64,000 nucleotides of DNA, taken from positions 310,001-374,000 of the forward strand of contig NZ_CP026362.1 of assembly GCF_004116955.1 (NCBI RefSeq), read 5' to 3'. Of the stretch, positions 1 through 7,982 are shown piece after piece (within the stretch, counting starts at the first letter, position 1; each line of letters begins with the position of its first letter). Below the pieces are notes generated by a model that saw only the letters and a list, made by a program, of their open reading frames with translations, did no database searches and was not told the DNA's origin. The position numbers and the translations under genes were made by a program. Origin of the DNA: Bacillus vallismortis. GTDB lineage: Bacteria; Bacillota; Bacilli; Bacillales; Bacillaceae.

Positions 1-371
1 GAAATCATCGCTAGAGAGGTCGGGATAAATCCGGTTACAAGCCCCATTGCCATACGCAGAAAAAACAATTGGTACACCGATGTAACAAAGCCCATGAATA
101 AAATGCTGAGGGCAATGCCTGTTCCGGTTGCCATAAGAATGACCTTGTATCCGCGTTTGTCTCCGAACCGCCCCCAAAACGGGGACACGAAAAACGCCAT
201 GAGAAAGGTAATGCCGAACACATAGCCGCTCCACCTTTGCACAAAGCCGTTTGAAAAAGTGCTGAGTGTCTCAATGTATAAGGAGAGAAAAGGAACAATC
301 ATCGTTGTGCTGGCTGAGACAAAAAAGTTCGCCAGCCACACAATAACGAAGTTCTTCTTACGGATAGAAAT
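1..371 (-). CDS. yuxJ: MFS transporter YuxJ, N-terminal part only
   Basis: The reverse strand encodes about 123 residues of a major facilitator superfamily permease before running off the window. After a short basic N-terminus there is a first membrane segment, and further on the MFS loop signature containing GRFGDKRGYK between helices 2 and 3. The neighbour kapD and the sequence point to YuxJ of B. subtilis, a putative multidrug-type exporter of unknown substrate. The start is odd. No ATG, GTG or TTG lies in frame between the upstream region and the first helix, whereas an ATT codon (371-369) sits about 7 bases after an AGAAGG-type ribosome binding site. The next in-frame GTG would cut into the first helix. 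Family and identity are fairly sure; the start codon is an inference. Confidence 0.8.
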   Translation of the reverse strand, partial: MSIRKKNFVIVWLANFFVSASTTMIVPFLSLYIETLSTFSNGFVQRWSGYVFGITFLMAFFVSPFWGRFGDKRGYKVILMATGTGIALSILFMGFVTSVYQLFFLRMAMGLVTGFIPTSLAMI

Positions 372-552
372 AACATCACCTTCTTATTATTTCGGGTTCC
401 TTACAATTATAAAGAAACGATTCACGATTTAAAAGAAACAAAGCGGCTGGGGAATTTCATTATTTTTAGAAAATGAAGAAAGGTCGAGAAGGTGAATTGA
501 TATACTATAAAGATAGCATTTTTTGATCGGAGGAAAGGCAGGTGTAAAAAAG

Positions 553-1170
553 GTGGCGACAAACAGCTTACTCATTATTGATTTCGAATTTACGATGCCC
601 GAAGGAAAGTACAGCCCGCAAAACTTCTTCCCGGAAATCATTGAAGCGGGAATTGTAAAGTCGGTTGATGATGAAGTAGTTGAGACGTTTTCTAGCTATG
701 TCAGGCCGAAAAAATTTCCTAAACTGACGAAACGCTGCAAATCATTTTTAAAGATCACGCAAAAGCAGGTAGACGAGGGGATGCGGTTCGAGGATTTCAT
801 CCGTAAACTAAACGAGCTGGACCCTGAGAAAAACAGCACGATTGTTACGTGGGGAAACATGGATATGAAGGTGCTAAAGCAAAACTGTATGTTTAACCAT
901 ATTCCATTCCCTTTTAAGGGGGAAATGAGAGATTTATCGCTTGAATACAAAAACTTTTTTGGAGACCGGACACTGACGGGTTTGTGGAAAGCTGCCGAGG
1001 AATATGGAGATGCCGGAACGGGAACCCATCATAAAGCGCTTGATGACGCTCTCACAGCACATAAGCTTTTTAAGCTTGTTGAGCAGGATAAACAGTATCT
1101 AGAAAAGCCAAAACCGCCGACAATCGGCGAAAGAATCGACTTATCCGAACTGTTCAAGCGCGCAACGTAA
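553..1170 (+). CDS. kapD: KapD, predicted 3'-5' exonuclease, inhibitor of the KinA sporulation pathway
   Basis: This 205-residue protein belongs to the DEDDh exonuclease family. D10-x-E12 (IIDFEFT) forms ExoI, WGNMDMK lies in the ExoII region, and HHKALDDALTAHKL near residue 165 is ExoIII with its His and Asp. In B. subtilis KapD was described as an inhibitor of the KinA route into the sporulation phosphorelay. Its nucleic-acid substrate is not known to me. I chose the GTG at 553 because it follows AGGTG by 8 bases and gives the family length. A TTG at 523 would add ten residues before the conserved start. The gene points away from yuxJ and converges with kapB-kinB, so all three Kap/Kin genes are clustered but not co-transcribed. 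Confidence 0.9.
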   Translation: MATNSLLIIDFEFTMPEGKYSPQNFFPEIIEAGIVKSVDDEVVETFSSYVRPKKFPKLTKRCKSFLKITQKQVDEGMRFEDFIRKLNELDPEKNSTIVTWGNMDMKVLKQNCMFNHIPFPFKGEMRDLSLEYKNFFGDRTLTGLWKAAEEYGDAGTGTHHKALDDALTAHKLFKLVEQDKQYLEKPKPPTIGERIDLSELFKRAT

Positions 1171-1199
1171 AAAACCCAATCTTTTGTCAGACTGGGTTA
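1171..1199 (-). terminator. Terminator of the kinB-kapB operon
   Basis: The arms AACCCA (1173-1178) and TGGGTT (1193-1198) form a hairpin followed on the reverse strand by a run of six T. It overlaps the kapB stop codon and lies immediately after the kapD stop, so it may also slow kapD transcription, although that side has no T run. Confidence 0.65.
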
Positions 1200-1583
1200 A
1201 GGGCGGTTGAAATATTCTTTTTCCAAAATGTCCAGATTATTCAAGGAGCGCTTTGCCCACTCCGAACCATCCTCATTTAATTTGGCTCTCAGCTGTGCTG
1301 CCGCCTCTCGCAGAGACTCGGCATATTCCGGCACTTCACCGTCATAAGGCTTCACCATGTGATGGGGGATGTTGGTCTGTTCACCGTATGCGAGCGCTTT
1401 TCTCTCATGAAAGAACGGCACATCCGCCTGTTTTGGATGATGAAGGTCTCCTTGAGCGGGATGGGTGAGAACCGCTTTGATTTTTACTAAGTAATGCTGC
1501 GGCCTGCAAGCGGTGATTTCTCCTATGTATACACCTGTTTTGTAAAATCCTTTAACGATAGAGCCTGTCTCAAACGTACTCAT
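1197..1583 (-). CDS. kapB: KapB, KinB-associated protein
   Basis: KapB (128 residues) is needed for the sporulation kinase KinB to feed the phosphorelay in B. subtilis. The literature calls it a lipoprotein, yet the sequence here begins MSTFETGSIVKGFYKTG with no signal peptide, no lipobox cysteine and no membrane segment, so a cytoplasmic role is what the sequence supports. The ATG at 1583 is preceded by GAGGTGATG, a good ribosome binding site. It lies 45 bases downstream of kinB in the same orientation and ends in a shared terminator, consistent with a kinB-kapB operon. The C-terminal third is predicted to be helical and charged. Confidence 0.9.
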   Translation of the reverse strand: MSTFETGSIVKGFYKTGVYIGEITACRPQHYLVKIKAVLTHPAQGDLHHPKQADVPFFHERKALAYGEQTNIPHHMVKPYDGEVPEYAESLREAAAQLRAKLNEDGSEWAKRSLNNLDILEKEYFNRP

Positions 1584-1628
1584 TTGTCATCACCTCGCAT
1601 TTATTCTATTAAAGTTCCACTCAATTTG

Positions 1629-2915
1629 CTAGTGGGGAAGGTCGGCGGGCAGTGTAATTGTAACGGTGGTGCCCCTTTGGAAACTGCTGTTAAACGAAAT
1701 GGTCCCGTGATGATGTTCAATAATTGAAAAGGTGACGGAGAGCCCGAGTCCCGTTCCGTTTGATTTTAATGAATAATAAGGTTCGCCGAGCTTTTGCATT
1801 TGATGGTCTGTCATGCCGATCCCGTTATCCGATATGTTGACCATAATCGTATGGCCGCTTCTTTTGGCTGATATGCGGATCATCCCCTCCCCATGGTGAA
1901 CCGCTTCAATACTGTTTTTCATCAGGTTGATGACTGCCTGCTTCAGCTTCGTTGCGTCTCCATATATAAAAAGGCCCGGCTCTGCTTCAGCCTCGACAGT
2001 TACAGACTTGAAATTGGCATACGATACCATAAGGGAGCTAGTCTCTTTGATAAGAGCAGATAAATCAAAAATCTCTTTTTCATATAATTGCTGTTTGGCC
2101 ATATCGAGATAGTTTGTTATAATGCCTTGCGCCCGGTCAAGCTCTGACAGTACAAGCTTTTTGTAATCGGCACTTGATTTGTTCTGAAGGGTTTCGTCAT
2201 TAAAAAGCAGCTGGACAAAACCGCGGACAACTGTCAGCGGATTTCTGACTTCATGAGCGACGCTCGCTGCCAGTTCACTCACAATCGTCATTTTTTCTGA
2301 ATGGATCAGCTGTGAACGCAGGGCGATATTCTCGGCGATGCTATCGATAATATAGATGCTTAAAAGAAGAACAATGGAACGGAACAGCCCTGAAACAGCC
2401 GCTTCATAAAGGAAAATTCCTGAATTTTGAAAATTTAAAATATTAAAGGCGGAAAAAACCAAGCTGGAGGCGAAAAACAAGAAGATCTCCAAGCCGCCGA
2501 TCAATAAAGTCAGCAACAGTTTTCTTCTTTTGGACATGAATGGCCATTTTTTTTGAAATAAAATTGGAATGATAATGAGAAAAGGCTGCAAAGTGAAAAC
2601 AAACATTGCGGAAGGTTCGTAAAACAGCAGTTCAAAACATAAGACAGATGCGGCGACTGTAAGCCCTGAAGCAGTACTAATGTAAAATAAACAAATGATA
2701 ACGGGAATCATCTGAAGGCCGTATTGTATGTAGTCCATTTCATGAATAGGAAAGATAATGCATAAAACAGAGGCGCCGCAGGCGAATAATGTGACCAATA
2801 AACTGTTTATTTTGGGAACGAGGATCGCCGGCTTTCCGAGCCAAAACAATTGGTAAAGAAGAATAGGAAACAAAATAAAACAGATATGCAGGAGATAGTC
2901 TTTTAGAACTTCCAT
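1629..2915 (-). CDS. kinB: KinB, membrane sensor histidine kinase of the sporulation phosphorelay
   Basis: This 428-residue kinase passes phosphate to Spo0F to start sporulation. The first 195 residues hold about six hydrophobic segments with short loops and no large extracellular domain. The dimerisation and phosphoacceptor box VAHEVRNPLTVVRGF contains His221. The ATPase domain follows with an N box (NLMKNSIEA), DNGIGM and GTGLGLSV. Length and motifs are normal for KinB. The ATG at 2915 follows GAAAGGA. A TATAAT at 2955-2950 on the reverse strand is a likely -10 element. kapB lies directly downstream, and its product is required for KinB activity. The activating signal cannot be seen from the sequence. 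Confidence 0.95.
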   Translation of the reverse strand: MEVLKDYLLHICFILFPILLYQLFWLGKPAILVPKINSLLVTLFACGASVLCIIFPIHEMDYIQYGLQMIPVIICLFYISTASGLTVAASVLCFELLFYEPSAMFVFTLQPFLIIIPILFQKKWPFMSKRRKLLLTLLIGGLEIFLFFASSLVFSAFNILNFQNSGIFLYEAAVSGLFRSIVLLLSIYIIDSIAENIALRSQLIHSEKMTIVSELAASVAHEVRNPLTVVRGFVQLLFNDETLQNKSSADYKKLVLSELDRAQGIITNYLDMAKQQLYEKEIFDLSALIKETSSLMVSYANFKSVTVEAEAEPGLFIYGDATKLKQAVINLMKNSIEAVHHGEGMIRISAKRSGHTIMVNISDNGIGMTDHQMQKLGEPYYSLKSNGTGLGLSVTFSIIEHHHGTISFNSSFQRGTTVTITLPADLPH

Positions 2916-2949
2916 TCGTGTGAAATCCTTTCATATAAAATATGAATCT

Positions 2950-2955
2950 ATTATA
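2950..2955 (-). promoter_or_regulatory. -10 element of the kinB promoter
   Basis: TATAAT on the reverse strand lies about 35 bases upstream of the kinB start. The matching -35 region (around 2972-2978) is poor, so either an activator or an extended contact would be needed. This is a sequence-only call. Confidence 0.45.
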
Positions 2956-2997
2956 ACACTAAACATTAGAAGGGAAATATAAAATTCCTTTATTAAG

Positions 2998-3029
2998 AAC
3001 GCCTTTACAAATGAAGACGTAAAGGCGTT
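2998..3029. terminator. Hairpin between patB and kinB
   Basis: A perfect 11-bp inverted repeat (2998-3008 with 3019-3029, arms AACGCCTTTAC and GTAAAGGCGTT) with a 10-base loop lies just after the patB stop. The T tract expected of a classical terminator is weak on either strand, so it may be a weak terminator or an mRNA 3' stabiliser. Confidence 0.55.
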
Positions 3030-3041
3030 TAACAGTTATAT

Positions 3042-4205
3042 TTACGCTAATGCGGCTTTGATGCGGCCCAGGCCGTCCTGCAAGGTTGCGAGAGTGCATC
3101 CCGCGTTCAGACGCATAAATCCTTCTCCGCCAGGCCCGTATTTCGTCCCTGGCTCCAAAATGATTTTCCCCTTTTTCAGCATTCTTTGCTGAAGCTCCGC
3201 GTCGGATAAGCCGTAAGCTTTGAAATCGAGCCATATCAGGTAAGATGCGTCCGGCCTCATCATTTTTACTTTTGGGAGCTCGGTGCTGAAAAAGGCTTCA
3301 GCTTCGCGCATGTTTTTCTCAAGGTATGAGATCAATTCATCGAGCCATGGCCCGCCTTTTGAATAAGCGGCTTCGATCGCAGTGACGGCAAACGCGTTAA
3401 GCCCGCCTAAACCGTTGCGCTGTAGGCTTGCGGAAAACTTGGCGCGCTTCAGCCGATCCGGAATAATGATGGCTGATGCCTGCAATCCGGCGATATTAAA
3501 TGTTTTGCTTGGCGCAGCACATGTCACGGAAATCTCAGCGAAATCGTCAGAGAGAGAAGCGAACGGCGTGTGTTTGTTTCCGTACAGCATTAAATCGGAA
3601 TGGATTTCATCTGATACAATTGTGACGCCATGTTCTAAACACAATTCTCCGAGCTTCTGTAAATCTTCCCGTCTCCATGAACGTCCTGAAGGGTTATGAG
3701 GGTTGCATAAAATAAACAATTTGACGCTTGGATCACTGAGCTTCGTCTCCAAATCTTCAAAATCCATTTCATAAACGCCATCTATTTCCAACAGCGGATT
3801 ATGTAAAATATGCCGGCCGTTTTTCTCAATCATATGGTAAAAGGGCGTATAAACAGGAGGCTGGACAACCACTTGATCTTCAGGTTCCGTGAAAGCTTGT
3901 ACCGCCATGCTCAAAGCGGTGACAACCCCCGGGCTGAATGTGATGCTTTCCGGGTTCACCTTCCAGCCGTGCCTTTTGCGCATCCATCCGCACACAGCAT
4001 CCTTCGTTTTTTGGTCTGGCGCCGTATAACCGAAAATCCCATGGCTGAGTCGCTCTTTTAATGCTTCAGCTATCGCTTCCGGCGCGCGGAAATCCATATC
4101 CGCCACCCACATCGGCAGTGCGTCTTCCACGCCGAATAATTCGCCTGCTTTGTCCCATTTGACCGATTGGGTGCCAAGGCGTTCTTCTCGTATATCAAAG
4201 TTCAT
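3042..4205 (-). CDS. patB: PatB, PLP-dependent cystathionine beta-lyase
   Basis: PatB (387 residues) is a fold-type I PLP enzyme of the MalY/PatB branch. It cleaves C-S bonds, turning cystathionine or cysteine conjugates into a thiol, pyruvate and ammonia. The Schiff-base lysine is K234 in APSKTFNIAG, and NPHNPSGR near residue 168 and SDEIHSD near 198 are the usual cofactor contacts. The N-terminal DFRAPEAI and the C-terminal FMRLNAGC agree with full length. The ATG at 4205 follows AAGGGGG. It is transcribed alone, divergent from yugE. This family has also been linked to release of volatile thiols and to pyridoxal-dependent regulation, but nothing here tests that. Confidence 0.93.
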   Translation of the reverse strand: MNFDIREERLGTQSVKWDKAGELFGVEDALPMWVADMDFRAPEAIAEALKERLSHGIFGYTAPDQKTKDAVCGWMRKRHGWKVNPESITFSPGVVTALSMAVQAFTEPEDQVVVQPPVYTPFYHMIEKNGRHILHNPLLEIDGVYEMDFEDLETKLSDPSVKLFILCNPHNPSGRSWRREDLQKLGELCLEHGVTIVSDEIHSDLMLYGNKHTPFASLSDDFAEISVTCAAPSKTFNIAGLQASAIIIPDRLKRAKFSASLQRNGLGGLNAFAVTAIEAAYSKGGPWLDELISYLEKNMREAEAFFSTELPKVKMMRPDASYLIWLDFKAYGLSDAELQQRMLKKGKIILEPGTKYGPGGEGFMRLNAGCTLATLQDGLGRIKAALA

Positions 4206-4291
4206 TCTGTTACCCCCTTAGGAATGTTTATTCTTCTTAGCGTAACTATGATAAAATAATAGTGCAAATTTTATGATAAGCGGTGATCAAT

Positions 4292-4552
4292 ATGGAAGAA
4301 AGTCAAGCGGTCAGGGAAATGATCAAGATCATTGCCAAATGGGACCCGTTTCAATATGGAGAAGAATTTTACGAAACAGAGGCTGTTGATGTCGTGCAGG
4401 CGGTCTATGATGAAGACGATCCCGACGTTCTGGCGAAAAGCATTCAGGATATATTTGAAGCTTCTTTTGAACAAAAGCTGCCGATCGACAGCTGTCGGGA
4501 AGTGGCTGGCCAGCTTTTATACATAAAAGACAGCAGCTCTTGCACGCCTTAA
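4292..4552 (+). CDS. yugE: YugE, small acidic DUF1871-type protein
   Basis: This is an 86-residue acidic cytoplasmic protein with no membrane segment or catalytic motif that I recognise. It matches YugE of B. subtilis in place and sequence. I chose the ATG at 4292 over a GTG at 4283, because GCGGTGAT just upstream is the ribosome binding site and the earlier codon would lie inside it. It is a single gene, divergent from patB and convergent with yugF, closed by a strong hairpin. Function unknown. Confidence 0.8.
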   Translation: MEESQAVREMIKIIAKWDPFQYGEEFYETEAVDVVQAVYDEDDPDVLAKSIQDIFEASFEQKLPIDSCREVAGQLLYIKDSSSCTP

Positions 4553-4577
4553 AAAACCGGTATCGTCCGGTTTTTTT
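4551..4577. terminator. Bidirectional terminator between yugE and yugF
   Basis: A-run, ACCGG, a six-base loop, CCGGT and a run of T form a symmetric hairpin that serves both convergent genes. Confidence 0.85.
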
Positions 4578-4578
4578 G

Positions 4579-5400
4579 TTATGTGATAAATTTTGCGATG
4601 TGCTCGGAAACGAATTCTGGCCGTTCCTCTGGCACCAGATGTCCGGTCTGGCCAAGTGAGTATAGGACGGAATCAGGCAAATCCCGGTGCAGCCGTTTAC
4701 CGATCTCCACAGGGACAATCTGGTCTTCCTCGCCCCAAATCAATAGAGCGGGCTTGTTCATTTTCTTTAATTGCTCGGGTTCTAAATCGCCTTCTCTATG
4801 GCGGATAAACTTTGTCATGGCCCTGAAAATCTCCTCATCTTGAAACGGCTTGCCATAGCCGTCAATCATCTCCTCATCAATCAGCGACTTGTCATGCACA
4901 ACATTCAATAAATTTTTCACCACGCCTTCTTTCGAAAGCCAGCGCTTAATATAAAGATGAAAATACGGAAGGTGGGTCCCAAAAATGATCGTCGGGTGTG
5001 AACGTTTCAAATACCCTGAACTGCAAAGCAGCACAATCTTCGAAAAAAGCTCAGGCTTTTGCAGTGCAGCAGCCAGCGATATTTGCCCGCCCATAGAATG
5101 TCCGACAAGCGCGGCCTCTTTCACTTGCAAGTGTTCCAAAATCCCAATGACAAGCTTAGCAAGGTTGTGATACGTATAGACAAATGTTCTTGATTTTTCA
5201 GATTGGCCGAAAGGAGGCAAATCAAGTGCGATGATGTCGTACTTGTCCCGAAGAAGAGGAATGACTTTTCGGAAGCTAAAAGCAGACGATAAAAAACCGT
5301 GCACGCAGACAAGAGTGTGCCTGCCTGGATTTTGATAATGTTCATAATACACATTTACCCCATCTACTGTAAGCCGCCTTATTGGTGAAACCGCCTCCAT
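4579..5400 (-). CDS. yugF: YugF, alpha/beta hydrolase
   Basis: A 273-residue alpha/beta-hydrolase fold enzyme. The nucleophile elbow is GHSMGG with Ser102, and the oxyanion-hole region is VCVHGF near residue 33. An Asp in the WGEEDQIVP segment near 220 and His in TGHLVPEE near 253 complete a plausible catalytic triad. There is no signal peptide, so it is cytoplasmic. The substrate is unknown; relatives include esterases and C-C bond hydrolases. The ATG at 5400 follows AAGGGAGTG. It is monocistronic, divergent from alaR, and shares a terminator with yugE. Confidence 0.88.
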   Translation of the reverse strand: MEAVSPIRRLTVDGVNVYYEHYQNPGRHTLVCVHGFLSSAFSFRKVIPLLRDKYDIIALDLPPFGQSEKSRTFVYTYHNLAKLVIGILEHLQVKEAALVGHSMGGQISLAAALQKPELFSKIVLLCSSGYLKRSHPTIIFGTHLPYFHLYIKRWLSKEGVVKNLLNVVHDKSLIDEEMIDGYGKPFQDEEIFRAMTKFIRHREGDLEPEQLKKMNKPALLIWGEEDQIVPVEIGKRLHRDLPDSVLYSLGQTGHLVPEERPEFVSEHIAKFIT

Positions 5401-5482
5401 TTTGTGTCACTCCCTTTCATGTGATGTCTGTATTGTGTCCAGAAAATGTCAATTCTAGCGGAAGTTTCTCTTTGTTTTTTTC

Positions 5483-5511
5483 TTAGCATTCGTCAAAAAA
5501 CGTGATATAAT
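5483..5511 (+). promoter_or_regulatory. Sigma-A promoter of alaRT
   Basis: TTAGCA and TATAAT are separated by 17 bases, with TGA just before the -10 (extended -10). The -10 ends 39 bases upstream of the alaR start. AlaR itself is known as the activator of this operon in B. subtilis, but I cannot place its binding site. Confidence 0.7.
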
Positions 5512-5550
5512 GTCATGAAGATTTCTTGACATTGCAAAGGTGTGAATTGA

Positions 5551-6051
5551 ATGAAATTGACAGAAAAAGAAACAGAAATATTAGAAATTTTAGACGAAAA
5601 CAGCCGCGCCGATTTAGAAACAATCGCGAAGATGGCGGGCATTCCTGTAAATGAAGTAAAAGCAATTATAGACAAACTGGAAAAAGAAAAGGTTATCATC
5701 GATTATTCCGCTATGATTGACTGGCGAAAAGTCGACGGACACGAAGGGATCACAGCCATGATTGACGTCAAAGTAACGCCGAAGCGGGGAGTCGGTTTTG
5801 ATGAAGTGGCGGAACGCATTTATCGATTCCAAGAGGTTGAATCAGTTTACTTGATGTCAGGCGTGTACGATTTGTCGGTCGTGATTCGCGGCAATTCAAT
5901 GTCTGACATAGCGCGTTTTGTTTCAGATAAACTGTCCACCCTTGATTCAGTTGTATCGACGACGACCCATTTCATCCTGAAAAAATACAAGCATGACGGC
6001 AAAGTGTTTGAAACAGGAGACGACGACAAAAGAATCGTGGTGTCACCGTAA
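5551..6051 (+). CDS. alaR: AlaR, Lrp/AsnC-family activator of the alanine operon
   Basis: AlaR (166 residues) has an N-terminal winged helix-turn-helix (about residues 3-50, with TIAKMAGIPVNEVKAIIDKL as the recognition region). An effector-binding RAM domain follows (about 70-150). That is the standard Lrp/AsnC layout. In B. subtilis it activates alaR-alaT and so controls alanine synthesis from pyruvate. The start at 5551 is preceded by AAAGGTG. Its stop codon is immediately followed by the alaT ATG with no gap, so the two are translationally coupled. Confidence 0.92.
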   Translation: MKLTEKETEILEILDENSRADLETIAKMAGIPVNEVKAIIDKLEKEKVIIDYSAMIDWRKVDGHEGITAMIDVKVTPKRGVGFDEVAERIYRFQEVESVYLMSGVYDLSVVIRGNSMSDIARFVSDKLSTLDSVVSTTTHFILKKYKHDGKVFETGDDDKRIVVSP

Positions 6052-7212
6052 ATGACTTCGTATTTATCTGACTATGTACAACAAATAAAACCGTCCGGCA
6101 TCCGCAAATTCTTTGATTTGGCGGCAACGATGGAAGGCGTGATTTCTTTAGGCGTCGGCGAACCTGATTTTGTTACTGCATGGAATGTACGCGAAGCAAG
6201 CATTCTCTCCCTTGAACAAGGATATACATCATACACTGCAAATGCCGGTTTATACTCATTGCGTGAGGAAATCAGCCGTTACTTGAGCAGCAGGTTTGGC
6301 CTTCGCTATTCGCCAGACAATGAGCTGATTGTGACCGTAGGGGCGAGTCAGGCCTTGGATATTGCGATCCGCGCTATTGTGAATCCAGGTGAGGAAGTCA
6401 TCATTCCTGAACCGTGTTTTGTGGCGTACGATGCGCTCGTTTCTTTGGCAGGCGGCATTCCGGTTCATGTCCATACAACGGCAGACAAAGGGTTTAAAGC
6501 GACGGCTGCCGATTTTGAAGCGGCTGTCACTGAAAAAACAAAAGCGATTCTCATCTGCTCGCCATCGAATCCGACAGGTTCGGTTTATTCGAAGGAAGAG
6601 CTGAATGAAATTGCGGAGTTTGCCAAAAAACACGACATCATTGTTTTAGCAGATGAGATCTACGCAGAGCTGACATATGATGAGGAATTTACAAGCATAG
6701 CGGCATTGCCGGAAATGAAGGAACGGACGGTTGTCATCTCGGGCTTTTCAAAAGCGTTTGCGATGACGGGCTGGAGACTCGGTTTTGCCGCAGCGCCGCC
6801 TGTGCTCCGGGATGCAATGCTGAAAATTCACCAGTATGCCATGATGTGCGCGCCGGCCATGGCACAGTTTGCCGCCTTGGAGGGCTTGAAGAACGGAATG
6901 GAAGATGTAGAAAAAATGAAAAAAAGCTATCGGAGAAGACGGAATTTATTTGTGGAAACGCTCAATGAAATCGGCCTCAACTGTCATCATCCGGGCGGCG
7001 CTTTCTATGCTTTTCCATCCATCAAAAGCACGGGAATGAGCTCAGAGCAGTTTGCAGAAGAGCTTCTGACACAGGAAAAAGTGGCTGTTGTCCCGGGAAG
7101 TGTGTTTGGCCCGAGCGGTGAAGGCTATATCCGCTGTTCATACGCAACCTCGATCGAGCAGCTACAAGAAGCATTAGTCAGAATGAAACGCTTCCTGAAC
7201 AAAACGACATAA
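6052..7212 (+). CDS. alaT: AlaT, alanine aminotransferase
   Basis: AlaT (386 residues) is a class I PLP aminotransferase that makes alanine from pyruvate using glutamate. K234 in GFSKAFAMTGWRLGF is the Schiff-base lysine, SPSNPTG (residues 170-176) and ADEIYAEL (200-207) bind the cofactor, and the final arginine in YIRCSYAT binds the substrate carboxylate. It starts at the base after the alaR stop without its own clear ribosome binding site, implying coupled translation. The sequence is ordinary for the family. Confidence 0.93.
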   Translation: MTSYLSDYVQQIKPSGIRKFFDLAATMEGVISLGVGEPDFVTAWNVREASILSLEQGYTSYTANAGLYSLREEISRYLSSRFGLRYSPDNELIVTVGASQALDIAIRAIVNPGEEVIIPEPCFVAYDALVSLAGGIPVHVHTTADKGFKATAADFEAAVTEKTKAILICSPSNPTGSVYSKEELNEIAEFAKKHDIIVLADEIYAELTYDEEFTSIAALPEMKERTVVISGFSKAFAMTGWRLGFAAAPPVLRDAMLKIHQYAMMCAPAMAQFAALEGLKNGMEDVEKMKKSYRRRRNLFVETLNEIGLNCHHPGGAFYAFPSIKSTGMSSEQFAEELLTQEKVAVVPGSVFGPSGEGYIRCSYATSIEQLQEALVRMKRFLNKTT

Positions 7213-7218
7213 AAAAAG

Positions 7219-7294
7219 ATACGAACCTTTTGTTCGCATCCAATAAAAGGGGGGAATACTAGAAAGCCTTTGGTATTTTCAGTTTACCCCTTTT
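7219..7294 (+). terminator. Two adjacent stem-loops after alaT
   Basis: The first pairs GATACGAAC with GTTCGCATC (one mismatch). The second pairs AAAAGGGG (7245-7252) with CCCCTTTT (7287-7294) and may hold an inner AATAC/GTATT stem. The downstream T tract is short. The structures probably end the alaRT transcript, but the second, larger one is more elaborate than a plain terminator. Confidence 0.5.
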
Positions 7295-7334
7295 CGCTAT
7301 GCTTAAACCTGATTTTTATAAAAAAAGTTTTCTT

Positions 7335-7363
7335 TGCGGAAATAAAACATCTGTGATATAATT
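7335..7363 (+). promoter_or_regulatory. Sigma-A promoter of yugI
   Basis: TTGCGG and TATAAT are spaced by 17 bases with a TG extended -10 element. The leader from here to the yugI start is about 45 bases. Confidence 0.65.
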
Positions 7364-7412
7364 TTAAATTGCGTATAAACAGATATTTAATTTAACTTAG
7401 GAGTTGTTATGA

Positions 7413-7805
7413 ATGGCAGCAAAATTTGAAGTGGGCAGTGTTTACACTGGTAAAGTTACAGGATTACAAGCGTATGGTGCGTTTGTTGCATTAGATGAAG
7501 AAACTCAAGGTTTAGTACACATTTCTGAAGTGACTCACGGTTTCGTAAAAGATATCAACGAGCACCTTTCAGTTGGCGACGAAGTACAAGTAAAAGTACT
7601 TGCTGTTGACGAAGAAAAAGGAAAAATCAGCCTTTCAATTCGTGCGACACAAGCTGCGCCTGAGAAAAAAGAGAGCAAACCAAGAAAACCTAAAGCTGCG
7701 CAAGTAAGCGAAGAAGCTTCTACACCACAAGGTTTCAACACATTAAAAGATAAGCTTGAAGAATGGATCGAAATGTCCAACCGCAAAGACCTTATCAAAA
7801 AATAA
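7413..7805 (+). CDS. yugI: YugI, S1-domain RNA-binding general stress protein 13
   Basis: YugI (130 residues) is one S1 RNA-binding domain (about residues 4-78; GSVYTGKVTGLQAYGAFVAL opens the beta barrel). A basic, proline- and lysine-rich linker (about 82-100) and a short helical tail follow. In B. subtilis it is general stress protein 13 and is reported to associate with ribosomes. The ATG at 7413 follows TAGGAG. It is a single gene with its own promoter, followed by an unusual series of three hairpins. Confidence 0.92.
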   Translation: MAAKFEVGSVYTGKVTGLQAYGAFVALDEETQGLVHISEVTHGFVKDINEHLSVGDEVQVKVLAVDEEKGKISLSIRATQAAPEKKESKPRKPKAAQVSEEASTPQGFNTLKDKLEEWIEMSNRKDLIKK

Positions 7806-7816
7806 GCATGAAAAAA

Positions 7817-7847
7817 AGGCACCGGACGGGAATGTCCGGTGCTTTTC
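7817..7847 (+). terminator. Terminator of yugI
   Basis: GCACCGGAC and GTCCGGTGC form a perfect 9-bp stem followed by TTTT, ten bases after the yugI stop. Confidence 0.85.
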
Positions 7848-7856
7848 ATGTCATGC

Positions 7857-7890
7857 AAAATCCCAAAACACTTTGTTTTGGGATTTTGTC
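7857..7890 (+). terminator. Second hairpin after yugI
   Basis: A perfect 14-bp stem (AAAATCCCAAAACA with TGTTTTGGGATTTT) with a 3-base loop lies ten bases after the first terminator. It is nearly symmetric and would act in both directions. Confidence 0.7.
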
Positions 7891-7949
7891 TTTTGTAAGT
7901 GCAGATACGCAGATCTGACAGCAAAAGCGAGGGTTTGTCACCCCGCTGA

Positions 7950-7980
7950 AGCGCCGGACAGAAAGGCCCGGTGCTTTTTT
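7950..7980 (+). terminator. Third hairpin, before the yuzA 3' end
   Basis: AGCGCCGG pairs with CCGGTGCT (one G-T pair) and is followed by TTTTTT on the forward strand. It resembles the first yugI terminator in sequence, so it may be a relic duplicate. It lies just beyond the yuzA stop. Confidence 0.65.
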
Positions 7981-7982
7981 AT

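Noticed and set aside
2959-3234. Open frame on the reverse strand across the end of patB
   Set aside because: It lies in another frame of patB and over the patB-kinB hairpin, has no ribosome binding site and a composition unlike a protein gene.
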